Positions 1 to 7,678 of a DNA stretch of 52,402 nt are shown here, in pieces; positions within the stretch are counted from its first letter, which is position 1, and the number at the start of each line of letters is the position of its first letter. The notes under the pieces were generated by a model. That model saw only the letters and a program-made list of their open reading frames with translations. It made no database searches and had not been told where the DNA came from. The stretch is taken from the NCBI GenBank assembly GCA_947503135.1, contig CANNCQ010000017.1, forward strand, positions 1 to 52,402, given 5' to 3'. The stretch comes from an uncultured Aquimarina sp. (GTDB lineage Bacteria; Bacteroidota; Bacteroidia; Flavobacteriales; Flavobacteriaceae). Position numbers and translations under genes: made by a program.

Positions 1-46
1 TTTTAGACAAGAAACCAAGCATTAAAATTCAGCACTTTTTACCTAA

Positions 47-397
47 TATTGGTGTAAATTAGATCGAACTCACGTTATTTATTTTGACTTTTGCATCCAG
101 TTTATCAAAAACAAAAAGCTAACTCCTTTGGAGGATTTGTCAAAAGAATGGAATGAGAACACTGCGCCTTTTATTAGAATAGCCCAATTAAAAATACCCA
201 AACAACAGGTTAAAGAACAAGACATCTTGAGCAATAAGATAGTTTTTTCAATCGTAAATTCTTATTCAATTCACAAAGCTACAGGTAAACTGAATGAAGC
301 TCGTATAAAAATTTATAACTGTTTATCTGATTTAAGAAAACATAGGAACGACCAATCAAGCTTTGAACCTACTATCGAGGACTACAACAAACTATAG
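47..397 (+). pseudogene. C-terminal fragment of a catalase-like heme protein
   Basis: The open frame resembles the C-terminal part of the catalase-like family (y4iL/SrpA type): a YFDFCIQF strand, then TPLEDLSKEW where relatives have MPIEDASVEW, then IAQLKIPKQ, and finally LNEARIKIYNCLSDLRKHRN, matching the usual INRARR-VYE-SSRLRHE-N ending. Members of this superfamily bind heme; some act on fatty-acid hydroperoxides (coral allene oxide synthase) rather than H2O2. The heme-ligand and distal-histidine regions would lie upstream of the window. In-frame stops at 23-25 and 44-46, with no ATG after them, suggest a frameshifted or decayed gene, although a rare start such as TTG at 128 cannot be excluded. 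The stop at 395-397 overlaps the stop of the convergent gene in the palindrome CTATAG. Family assignment is fairly sure; functional state is unknown. Confidence 0.6.
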
Positions 398-2014
398 CCT
401 TCTATTTACTTTATTGTAATTAAAACTTACATTACTATCAGTTTCCTCAACAAAATCAACTATTAATTTTAATGAATTAATTGATTCAATTACAGATAAT
501 CCTGTACTAGTAAAAGTTTGAATTTTTACTGGTGTATCCTTTTTAGTGAAAATATTTTTTGATAATAAAGGATTTGTTAGCGCATGCGAGAAAGCATCAG
601 ATGCTACTAAATCTAGCATAGTTTCTCCTAAAATAGGAGCGTCTTCGTACAACTGTTTTTTAAACCAATTTTTATTAATTGGCGCATCCTCAGCTAATAG
701 TCCAACAAAAAACTCAATGCTATCTATATTTTCTCCATAAATTGATTTTAGGATATCCTGTTTTTGTTTGTCATTAGTGATATCGTTTATATTTTTAATT
801 TTTTTTCCCTTAAACTGCTCTTTATAAGTTTTAAAAGATGCTATTCTTAATGCTCTAGAATTATACAATCCTGAAATTTCAGCCCCGTACATAAAATCTG
901 GGCTATTCGCTAAAGTTATCTTTCCCGCTTTTTGATAAGATAATTGATTAAAAACAGAGCTTAAATCATTTTTCAAAACCACCTCATTATTATACCTAAA
1001 ATCCTTTTTTGTTTCTAGTACTTTTCCATTCAAACTAAAATAATCAGGTATTAGCGAATGCCATCTGTAGGCTATGTCAAAATCTGAAGAGATCCAATTG
1101 TTACGGTACCATTTTTGTTTTTCTGCATAGCTAGTGTCAAAAACAAATTTCATCCATTTAAGTGGTTTTAAGTGATTTACGTAATCCTCAATCGTAACTT
1201 TAATTAATAGTACTATTAAAATATTTCTTGTGGTTTGAAATAAACGCTCATCATTTGTTATTCCTTCCTTTTCCTTTATCAAGCTTGCTACTTTGTTGTG
1301 CAATCTTAAAAATAAAATATTTATAGCAATGTGACTTACTGTCGAATTCCCTCTCCCTAAACCCGTTGCAAAAAATTGTTTCTTCTTCTCTGGGTCTTTA
1401 AAATATTCTTTATAATCATCTTCAATATACTTTGTGTATTCTATGTTTTTAAACTTCTTTTTAACCTTTAAATTGGCTCCAAATAAATACTGTGGAAATT
1501 CTTTATTTTCAATTATTTGAGATTTTAATTTTCCATTTTTTTTACTCCTTAAGGCATCAGTGGTTTTTTTATTTAAACCATATATTTGACAAAGATCAAT
1601 TTCATGATTTGAAGTGTTTTTTCGGATGTCTTTAGCATCTATACGTAAAAAAGCATCGGTAAACCATTGTGCAAACCCCATAAATAATATTGAGCTTTTA
1701 TGACAATATTGTATTGGTTTTCCTTTTCGAATTAGTGCGTTTGCTACTTTTTCAATAGGTGGTAGTGCGGCAACTTCTTTTTTACTCATAGGGGGTAGCA
1801 ATCTACCTGAAAAAGTTTTATTTGTTAAGCCTTCCCAAGAGGTGTACTTTGACACATGCCATTTATGATAATTGTTAATATCAACAATTCTACCATTTTT
1901 TTTAAAGCCCTTGATTCGTTTTTTATGCGAATACGAAGCTAAAGGATAGGGTCGATTTGGTTTTGACTGTATGTTTTTATTAATAACTAATTTTGATAAG
2001 AATTTATTAACCAT
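392..2014 (-). CDS. Cyclooxygenase-like animal heme peroxidase / fatty-acid dioxygenase
   Basis: 540 residues that follow prostaglandin H synthase through its catalytic domain. YTSWEGLTNKTF and RLLPP (57-75) match YxSWExFSN and RxLPP. FAQWFTD (114-120) matches the distal helix FAQHFTH. NILFLRLHN is at 232-240 and RLFQTTRNILI at 257-267, followed by IEDYVNHL. AYRWHSLIPD (315-324) holds the equivalents of the tyrosyl-radical Tyr385 (Y316) and proximal heme ligand His388 (H319). GETM (463-466) and FSHAL (475-479) lie around the Ser530 position (S476). The family oxygenates polyunsaturated fatty acids. The distal histidine (His207 in COX) is replaced by D120, so classical peroxidase activity is doubtful. 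No signal peptide, EGF module or obvious membrane helix is seen. ATG at 2014 follows a purine-rich stretch. Product and substrate are unknown. Confidence 0.82.
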   Translation of the reverse strand: MVNKFLSKLVINKNIQSKPNRPYPLASYSHKKRIKGFKKNGRIVDINNYHKWHVSKYTSWEGLTNKTFSGRLLPPMSKKEVAALPPIEKVANALIRKGKPIQYCHKSSILFMGFAQWFTDAFLRIDAKDIRKNTSNHEIDLCQIYGLNKKTTDALRSKKNGKLKSQIIENKEFPQYLFGANLKVKKKFKNIEYTKYIEDDYKEYFKDPEKKKQFFATGLGRGNSTVSHIAINILFLRLHNKVASLIKEKEGITNDERLFQTTRNILIVLLIKVTIEDYVNHLKPLKWMKFVFDTSYAEKQKWYRNNWISSDFDIAYRWHSLIPDYFSLNGKVLETKKDFRYNNEVVLKNDLSSVFNQLSYQKAGKITLANSPDFMYGAEISGLYNSRALRIASFKTYKEQFKGKKIKNINDITNDKQKQDILKSIYGENIDSIEFFVGLLAEDAPINKNWFKKQLYEDAPILGETMLDLVASDAFSHALTNPLLSKNIFTKKDTPVKIQTFTSTGLSVIESINSLKLIVDFVEETDSNVSFNYNKVNRRL

Positions 2015-2189
2015 GCCCTTTTCCCGCTTTATAGTTACACGTATTAAAATATTTTATTAATAAATATAAAACATTCTAAAGTACAGTTTAGTAATCATCT
2101 TGTTTAAATATTTTTATAGCAAATAAAACTAAGTTTTGAGGAGGTAAAAAAAATTACTGAAAACTATTTTAACTAAAATCTAATTATAA

Positions 2190-3161
2190 ATGACACTAGA
2201 ACTATTTATTTCACAACTTAGACAAGGCGACATAATTTTGCATCACGCTCAGGACTGGATCTCAACCCCTATAAGGTACTTTGACCGGTCAGATTACAAT
2301 CATTGTTCTATTTATGACAAAAATGGATTCATTTATGAATCTATAGGAGAAGGAGTAGTCCGAAAAAAATTAGAAAAAAGTATTATTGATCAAAACACCT
2401 CTTATGTTGTAAATATGCGAACCAGTGAAATAGAGCTATCGCCTTCTATTACCCAACAATTAATAAATAATATAGAGCAGCGTTATTTAAATAACAATTA
2501 TGGATATAGCCAATTGCTGCTAACAGGATTAATGCTTAAACGCTGGTTAGACCCAAATGATTATTTAAAACAGTTATCTTTAGCTTTTTTGACAAAAATA
2601 TCGAACGATTTGATGAGCTTTCTTGATTCCTCAAATAAAACGCTATTGTGTTCTGAGCTTATATATAAAACATATAATGATATTGCTATAAAAACAAACA
2701 CCCCTAAAATGGAGTTTGTTATGCCTATCGAAGATAGTATTTTGGGAAGTAACATAAAAAAAAATAATAGCCACAAAAAACGGAAAAAACGTTTAAATAG
2801 TTTGAAATACAGACTAAAACAACAAGGGGTCAATCAACATTTTAAAGCCCCTAAAAATTTCCCCTCTACAAAACCTGAACTTGAGGAAAGCTTGACTGCT
2901 TATATCAATAGGGAAAAAAGGTTTTTTGATAATCTATATAATAGTAACCGAAGGAAACTTTTCATTCGCAGGTATGATTATAACCATGCTTTTTTTAATA
3001 AAAATGTATTGACATTAAAAGATAACGTAAACTATTTTAAAAAAATCAATCCTGAATTCGCAGCATTATTGGATCAACTGAACGTTGACAATTTTGTTAC
3101 GCCTGGAGATATCTCAAGAGCTTTTAATTTTAAGGTTATTAGTAAATGTAACTACAAATAA
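2190..3161 (+). CDS. YiiX/YebB-type permuted papain-fold cysteine hydrolase
   Basis: 323 residues. The N-terminal half has the permuted NlpC/P60 (papain-like) layout: GDIILHH (13-19), catalytic-type His in YNHCSIY (H38), an acidic residue in FIYESI (E50), and a late nucleophile in LLCSELIY (C154). Known members are amidases or peptidases; the related LRAT/HRASLS group also contains acyltransferases and phospholipases. There is no signal peptide. After about residue 188 comes a lysine/arginine-rich linker (KKRKKR) and about 100 residues I do not recognise, longer than typical YiiX proteins (about 200). The gene is divergent from the cyclooxygenase-like gene, with 175 bases between the starts, so shared regulation is possible. 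Release of a fatty acyl substrate for that enzyme is an inference only. Confidence 0.7.
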   Translation: MTLELFISQLRQGDIILHHAQDWISTPIRYFDRSDYNHCSIYDKNGFIYESIGEGVVRKKLEKSIIDQNTSYVVNMRTSEIELSPSITQQLINNIEQRYLNNNYGYSQLLLTGLMLKRWLDPNDYLKQLSLAFLTKISNDLMSFLDSSNKTLLCSELIYKTYNDIAIKTNTPKMEFVMPIEDSILGSNIKKNNSHKKRKKRLNSLKYRLKQQGVNQHFKAPKNFPSTKPELEESLTAYINREKRFFDNLYNSNRRKLFIRRYDYNHAFFNKNVLTLKDNVNYFKKINPEFAALLDQLNVDNFVTPGDISRAFNFKVISKCNYK

Positions 3162-3197
3162 TATTTTGATAGTATCACTGTAATTCTGAAATAAAAA

Positions 3198-4229
3198 TCA
3201 GAACACAAATATCCTTTTAATCAATTTTTTAATCCAGCCTTTAACTAATTTTTGCTCTAACTTTATATCTAATTTTCCTTTTTTATTTTTATAAATTAAG
3301 TAAGGTTGGGCAAATCTTGTTTCTCCAATCTCAAAGGTTTTAAAAGCATATCTAACATCATTTACATATAACTTCCCGTTTTTTTCTGAAAATGAATACC
3401 AATTATCAACAACTGCTTGAAATCTGTTTTTAAGCATTAGCAATTCTGCAATATTATACGTTTCATTTTCAAATAAAAGATTTAAATTTTTATAATGTTC
3501 AAAAAAAACAATCTCTTTTTCTTTTTGAAAAATAGAATAATACCCCGTAGCATAACCTTCTTTTAAACGAATATTAGCAGACCATAAAAAAATATTTAAA
3601 AAAGTAGGTCGAACATCTAAATCATAATACTTAATACCTTGTTGTAATAATTGCTTTTTAAAAACAGGCACCACAAATAGTTTTTTTATAATTAAGCCCA
3701 TCACTATATAAATGACAACAAATATTATTGGAAAATATAGCACCTTGTCCAAAAACAAAAAAATTAACTGTAAAACCATTGCTAGTGACACAAAAAAGTC
3801 TATTACGTAAACACTACTTGTTGCAAACCTTTTTTTAATAGGGTATAGGTAATACAATCCCCAAGAAGTAAAAAAATCTAATATTATGTGTGAAAATAGA
3901 ATAGCAAAAACACAGCTCGCTACTTTTAAATTATTGGTTGTAAACAATGTTGCCTTTTGATAGCAGAAAAAATTAAACAACACTCCTGCTACATAGGATA
4001 TAATTATATGTAAAAAAATAGAATGGCTCCATTTTCTGTGATTTTCTATATAATGTAAATATGTTTTAATTTTTTTGTTAAGCACATCAATATCTGGAAA
4101 AATTCCTATTATTCCTCCTAACAAAATTGAGACCCAAAGTGATTTACTCCCCACTACCGGGGTTAGTTTTTCTTCAAAAAAAACCACTCCTAAAGTTGCT
4201 CCAGTCACAAAGTGAGTAAATACGTCCAT
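3198..4229 (-). CDS. DUF457 (YdjM/YbcI-type) membrane-bound putative metal-dependent hydrolase
   Basis: 343 residues. The N-terminal two thirds show PDID (45-48), HRKWSHS (64-70) and SHIILDFFTSWG, the His/Asp pattern of the DUF457 'metal-dependent hydrolase' membrane family, with about five or six hydrophobic segments. The C-terminal third (from about 215) is soluble-looking and basic. The biochemical role of the family is not established; E. coli YdjM is linked to the SOS response. The gene starts 3 bases after the stop of the response-regulator gene on the same strand, so the two are probably cotranscribed. Confidence 0.7.
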   Translation of the reverse strand: MDVFTHFVTGATLGVVFFEEKLTPVVGSKSLWVSILLGGIIGIFPDIDVLNKKIKTYLHYIENHRKWSHSIFLHIIISYVAGVLFNFFCYQKATLFTTNNLKVASCVFAILFSHIILDFFTSWGLYYLYPIKKRFATSSVYVIDFFVSLAMVLQLIFLFLDKVLYFPIIFVVIYIVMGLIIKKLFVVPVFKKQLLQQGIKYYDLDVRPTFLNIFLWSANIRLKEGYATGYYSIFQKEKEIVFFEHYKNLNLLFENETYNIAELLMLKNRFQAVVDNWYSFSEKNGKLYVNDVRYAFKTFEIGETRFAQPYLIYKNKKGKLDIKLEQKLVKGWIKKLIKRIFVF

Positions 4230-4232
4230 CGT

Positions 4233-4865
4233 TTATGTTAATAAAATACCGTGCTCTATCCCAAACTTTAATAATCCTGCTATTTTATTTGTGTTTGAAA
4301 GCTCAAATAAATCTTTTTTATGGCCCTTAAGCGCGCTTAATGAAATATTTAAATACTCACTAATTTGTAATTCTGTTAAATCGGAATATACATATAAAGC
4401 CTTTAAAACTTTAATTTTAGTAGGTGTAAACTTTTGACCATTTATAACTATAGCTCCATAATTGTCACTTAGGGTTTCGCTTCCAAGGCTTAAGTAGCAT
4501 TTTTTTATTTGCTCTTCAAAATTTGAAAAAACACTGTTTTTACTTAAAAACATATCTACTCCTTTAGATTTTGCGTAGGCTTTTGTGTAGGCTGTATCTA
4601 TACTTGTAAGTATGATTATTTTAAAAGCACTGTTTTCTTGCCTTATTTGATTTAGGTAATCTAAAGAGTTTTCACCGGTAAAATTTACATCTAAAATTAA
4701 TACATCTAACTGCTTTTTTTGGACACAGCTAATAACAGATTTAATATCACAGGCAACACCTACTACTTCAAAACAGCTTATTTTCAATAAATTATCCCTA
4801 AGTGCCTCTGCAAAAAAACGATTATCGTCAGCTATAACAAGTCTGATTTTTGAAACGTGAATCAT
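4233..4865 (-). CDS. Orphan response regulator, REC plus LuxR-like HTH
   Basis: 210 residues. The receiver domain (about 5-125) has the acidic pair D13/D14, phosphoacceptor D59 in LILDVNFTG, T87 in IIILTS and K109 in FLSKN, so the phosphorylation site looks intact. The C-terminal region (about 148-205) contains a helix-turn-helix, LTELQISEYLNISLSALKGH, like GerE/LuxR domains but divergent. It probably binds DNA on phosphorylation by a histidine kinase; no kinase is present in the window. It is followed by the DUF457 gene with a 3-base gap, and a TAnnTTTG box lies upstream at 4891-4898. Confidence 0.8.
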   Translation of the reverse strand: MIHVSKIRLVIADDNRFFAEALRDNLLKISCFEVVGVACDIKSVISCVQKKQLDVLILDVNFTGENSLDYLNQIRQENSAFKIIILTSIDTAYTKAYAKSKGVDMFLSKNSVFSNFEEQIKKCYLSLGSETLSDNYGAIVINGQKFTPTKIKVLKALYVYSDLTELQISEYLNISLSALKGHKKDLFELSNTNKIAGLLKFGIEHGILLT

Positions 4866-4890
4866 TCTACGGAGTTGGTTACTGGTTCAA

Positions 4891-4898
4891 CAAATATA
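4891..4898 (-). promoter_or_regulatory. -7 box TATATTTG upstream of the response regulator
   Basis: On the minus strand the sequence reads TATATTTG, fitting the Bacteroidota TAnnTTTG box, 25 bases from the response-regulator ATG. No TTG at the usual 17-23 base spacing was found. Confidence 0.45.
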
Positions 4899-4971
4899 AA
4901 TATTTTTGAACTATAGGAGTGATTTTATCAAAAACAGTACTTAAGTATAGTAAAAAAATGCGTTCCATCAA

Positions 4972-4979
4972 TAATTTTG
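4972..4979 (+). promoter_or_regulatory. -7 box TAATTTTG before the decayed lipoprotein gene
   Basis: TAATTTTG matches TAnnTTTG and lies 22 bases before the ATG at 5002, as expected for a promoter of the former lipoprotein gene. No clear -33 TTG was found. Confidence 0.4.
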
Positions 4980-5001
4980 TAGTGTACTAAATAACATTAT
5001 T

Positions 5002-5546
5002 ATGAAAAAAATTATTTACACCTTTTTATTTATTTCTACTTTTTTAATTTCCTGCTGTGATGAAGAGGACTCGGGAGTAATAGCTGATTTTTGACACTAT
5101 AGTAGTTGCTTCTTTATAGGTTTTTTTATTGGTCTCGTAGCCAGTCCCAAGCTAATTATCTAACAGTTACTTTATTTGTATATGTTTTTAAAATCAAAAG
5201 AATACAAAAAATTTGAATTAAAAAACAGGTATATACACAGTAGTTATTACGTTAAATATATCAAAGAATAAATAAACAATCAAAAATTACAGTTTTGTAA
5301 TACTACAAGGAAAGTGGCAAGGATACCTAAAAATCTCAATAACAAACGCTTATTATATGTATTTATTGACGATGTTGAAAACAATTATCATTAATAAGAA
5401 GCAAATTGAAAACCTGAAAAAATATTGGTATGCGTAGTTATGAACTAACTGCAGGTTATTATGAGATAGACACCACTGGCAATGATTATATTAATTATCC
5501 AAACTACACTTTAAAGCAATATTCAGTTAATACAGAGACAAATTAA
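5002..5546 (+). pseudogene. Decayed lipoprotein gene
   Basis: An ATG at 5002 opens a 30-codon frame with a lipoprotein signal peptide (KKIIYTFLFISTFLISCC, lipobox LISC) followed by acidic residues, then TGA at 5092-5094. Coding-like pieces continue in other frames: LQGKWQGYLKIS around 5300-5340, resembling the opening strand of lipocalin-like domains, and RSYELTAGYYEIDTTGNDY at 5433 onward, ending at TAA 5544-5546. This looks like one small lipoprotein gene broken by frameshifts. The signal peptide and lipobox are like those of the intact lipoprotein gene that follows, so a paralogue is possible. A genuine 30-residue lipopeptide is the alternative. Confidence 0.5.
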
Positions 5547-5566
5547 ACTAATAATATTTAAAAATA

Positions 5567-7180
5567 ATGATTATGAAAAATAAATTGAAAGTAATAATAG
5601 GATTGATTATAATTTCGCTGTCAATAATTTCCTGTGGAGAAGATGATAGTGGAGAACAATCTACCAAATCCCAAACTAACACTGATGACTCAAGTGGTGT
5701 TTCTGGAAATGATAATCAAGACGGAGATTCTGAAAGTATGGATGTGATGAATATGACTCCTGAAGAAATAGAAAATATTCTTGAGGAAAGAGTTTTTGAT
5801 GACCTTGAAATTCTTAATAATCAGGCAGATTTAGAAATTAATTCACCAGATACTACGGACGAACAGCTTGAAATTTTATCTTTTGCAGGTGAACTTCATG
5901 ACAAAGCAATAGAAGCCTTTAATGATTTATCAAATGAAGAAAAACAGTTAGCGGCTCAATTTTTGGTGGAAAATAATTTTACATTTGGAACCAGAACTTC
6001 TAATAAAATATCAGGTAAAATTTGCTGTGATTTCGAACAAGAAACCAATAGAGATATTAGTGATTTACTCATTGCTAAGAAACTGTTGGTAACTGGTATA
6101 GGTATTACAGCGCTAGCTATAGAAACACCAGATTTATCCTATTCTAAAGTAATTGCCATTTTATCAGGTAGCTTCTCTTTATATCAACTAAATAGAGTAG
6201 TCAAAATAAGATCAAGTATTGTCGATAGAATTTTTTTAGTTGCCGATAACTTGCTAGAAGAAGTATTGAGTCCAAAAAGTATTTCAAATACTGCAAGCAC
6301 GTCAACATTAGAATTTAAATATGGTTTACAAAGACGTCTAAGAGTAAATTCGTTAGGTAGAAAATTACAAAGAGCAGATATCTCAAGTGATAACGAATTA
6401 ATATCACGAGCAACTACAGAAGTCGTTGATGCTGATAATAAATGGAACAATTTGGTATCCAATATAGATAAAATGATTAATGCTGTAGGTAGCTTTTTTG
6501 GTATTCTTGAAAATAAATTGGATAATACTTCAGGGCTACCTCAATCTCGTAACACAGAAACAATACAAATAGACTTAAACAACTTGTTTTTAGACAATAT
6601 ACCAACTAATATTGGGTACAATATAGATAATTTAGGTAGTGGTATTATAGGAATTACTTTTACAAATGCGGAAGAAGAAGTAATAAGCTTCACCCCCAAT
6701 TTGGTATTTGATGATGGTAATTTTGTTACCTCAAATGCTTTTACAGTGAACTTGGAGCCATTAGATACTGGATTTGATTTTAGCGGTAGTTGGACTGCTT
6801 CATGGGAAGTGGAAACCTGTACTCCAAGGGGCAACAGTAATGATAGGGATTGCCTTAACCACCAAAACACCCGAGATTATATCTTTTTAGAAAGATCTAA
6901 TTGTAACACGTTACAATGTGGAATTATGGATTTTGAAAAAATCAGAAACGGAAATACAGATTCCCCTTTTCAAAATCAATGGACATATGACGGTAATAGC
7001 CTAGAAATAAAAATTCAAAGTCAAAGCAGTAGTGGTTTTCTCTTTGATTTCAGAGATTTTCAATTTATTGGAACGTATAACACGTCTAATGACAGTTTTT
7101 CTGGACCTTATAGTGCTAAATATGATGGTGGACTTTGGCGTAATGAGGCAACGGGTACTTTGACATTAACAAGGCAATAA
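5567..7180 (+). CDS. Large surface lipoprotein with C-terminal lipocalin-like domain
   Basis: 537 residues. The N-terminus has a lipoprotein signal ending in the lipobox SIISC (C23), followed by GEDDSGEQ, an acidic stretch typical of surface-exposed Bacteroidota lipoproteins. Then come an acidic low-complexity linker (to about 55), a mainly helical region (about 60-320) with a hydrophobic stretch near 165-200, a middle beta region, and from about 405 a beta-rich domain opening FSGSWTASWEV, which resembles lipocalin-like or META-type beta sandwiches. Four cysteines (CTPR, DCLN, NCNTLQC) may form disulfides. ATG at 5573 would give a neater signal peptide and is equally plausible. Function unknown; it is flanked by remnants of similar genes. 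Confidence 0.7.
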   Translation: MIMKNKLKVIIGLIIISLSIISCGEDDSGEQSTKSQTNTDDSSGVSGNDNQDGDSESMDVMNMTPEEIENILEERVFDDLEILNNQADLEINSPDTTDEQLEILSFAGELHDKAIEAFNDLSNEEKQLAAQFLVENNFTFGTRTSNKISGKICCDFEQETNRDISDLLIAKKLLVTGIGITALAIETPDLSYSKVIAILSGSFSLYQLNRVVKIRSSIVDRIFLVADNLLEEVLSPKSISNTASTSTLEFKYGLQRRLRVNSLGRKLQRADISSDNELISRATTEVVDADNKWNNLVSNIDKMINAVGSFFGILENKLDNTSGLPQSRNTETIQIDLNNLFLDNIPTNIGYNIDNLGSGIIGITFTNAEEEVISFTPNLVFDDGNFVTSNAFTVNLEPLDTGFDFSGSWTASWEVETCTPRGNSNDRDCLNHQNTRDYIFLERSNCNTLQCGIMDFEKIRNGNTDSPFQNQWTYDGNSLEIKIQSQSSSGFLFDFRDFQFIGTYNTSNDSFSGPYSAKYDGGLWRNEATGTLTLTRQ

Positions 7181-7265
7181 AGTAATGTAATAGCACCTTC
7201 CCAAATCATGATAAGCCTACAACTAGTTTTAGCGAATTTAAACTAGAGATAAGTAGATATAATAT

Positions 7266-7281
7266 GAGGGTTGCGACCCTC
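7266..7281. other. GC-rich stem-loop
   Basis: GAGGGT and ACCCTC pair across a TGCG loop, with no U-rich tail on either side. It may act as a weak terminator or stabilising hairpin for the lipoprotein mRNA. Confidence 0.35.
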
Positions 7282-7376
7282 GTATTTGAGCTAAACCAAC
7301 TCTACAAAAAAAATGCACCTATTTTATTAATCAAAGATACGATACATTTAAGCAATTGACTTTCTGTTTTTTTTAA

Positions 7377-7616
7377 TACATTGTAAAAAAAGATTTATTA
7401 TATAACTATAGGAAATATGATAATTCAACAAATGAATTGCTCATTATAAATACCTAAGTAGATGACTTAATTGATGATGCCAATGATGAAATTATCCCTG
7501 AATCAGAAAGAAGTACCGATATAAATACTGCTGGGATAAGAAATAATGGAAATACATTAATACTTACTATCAATAACGAAGAAGGTCCTTTTTCGTCTAC
7601 TTATAATAAACTATAA
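7377..7616 (+). pseudogene. 3' remnant of a small secreted/lipoprotein gene
   Basis: One frame is open from 7377 to 7616 except for TAA at 7455-7457. It reads KYDNSTNELLIINT, stop, then VDDLIDDANDEIIPESE and NNGNTLILTINNEEGP, ending at TAA 7614-7616. The NGNTLILT strand pattern is like the end of lipocalin-like lipoprotein domains. There is no start codon or signal peptide in frame. It is best read as the decayed tail of a relative of the preceding lipoprotein. The rest of the 7181-7675 gap holds the two hairpins listed here and nothing else I recognise. Confidence 0.4.
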
Positions 7617-7645
7617 ATAGTTGTTTTTTTCTTACTTTAATACTA

Positions 7646-7678
7646 AGAAGGGTACTTTAAAAGGTACCCTTCTTTTTA
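7646..7678 (+). terminator. Rho-independent terminator
   Basis: A perfect 10-bp stem, AGAAGGGTAC paired with GTACCCTTCT across an 8-base loop, is followed by TTTTA on the plus strand. It closes the lipoprotein region and meets the end of the convergent helical-repeat gene. Confidence 0.75.

Noticed and set aside
392..2014. Plant-type alpha-dioxygenase or general bacterial animal-heme peroxidase as the identity of the 540-residue protein
   Set aside because: The YxSWExxxN, RxLPP, FAQxFT, IEDYVxHL, YxWHxLxPD and GETM blocks follow cyclooxygenases in order and spacing more closely than alpha-dioxygenases or peroxidasins.
2561..2833. Minus-strand frame of 90 codons with hydrophobic residues
   Set aside because: It lies entirely inside the papain-fold hydrolase gene; its hydrophobic look comes from the A-rich coding strand read in reverse.
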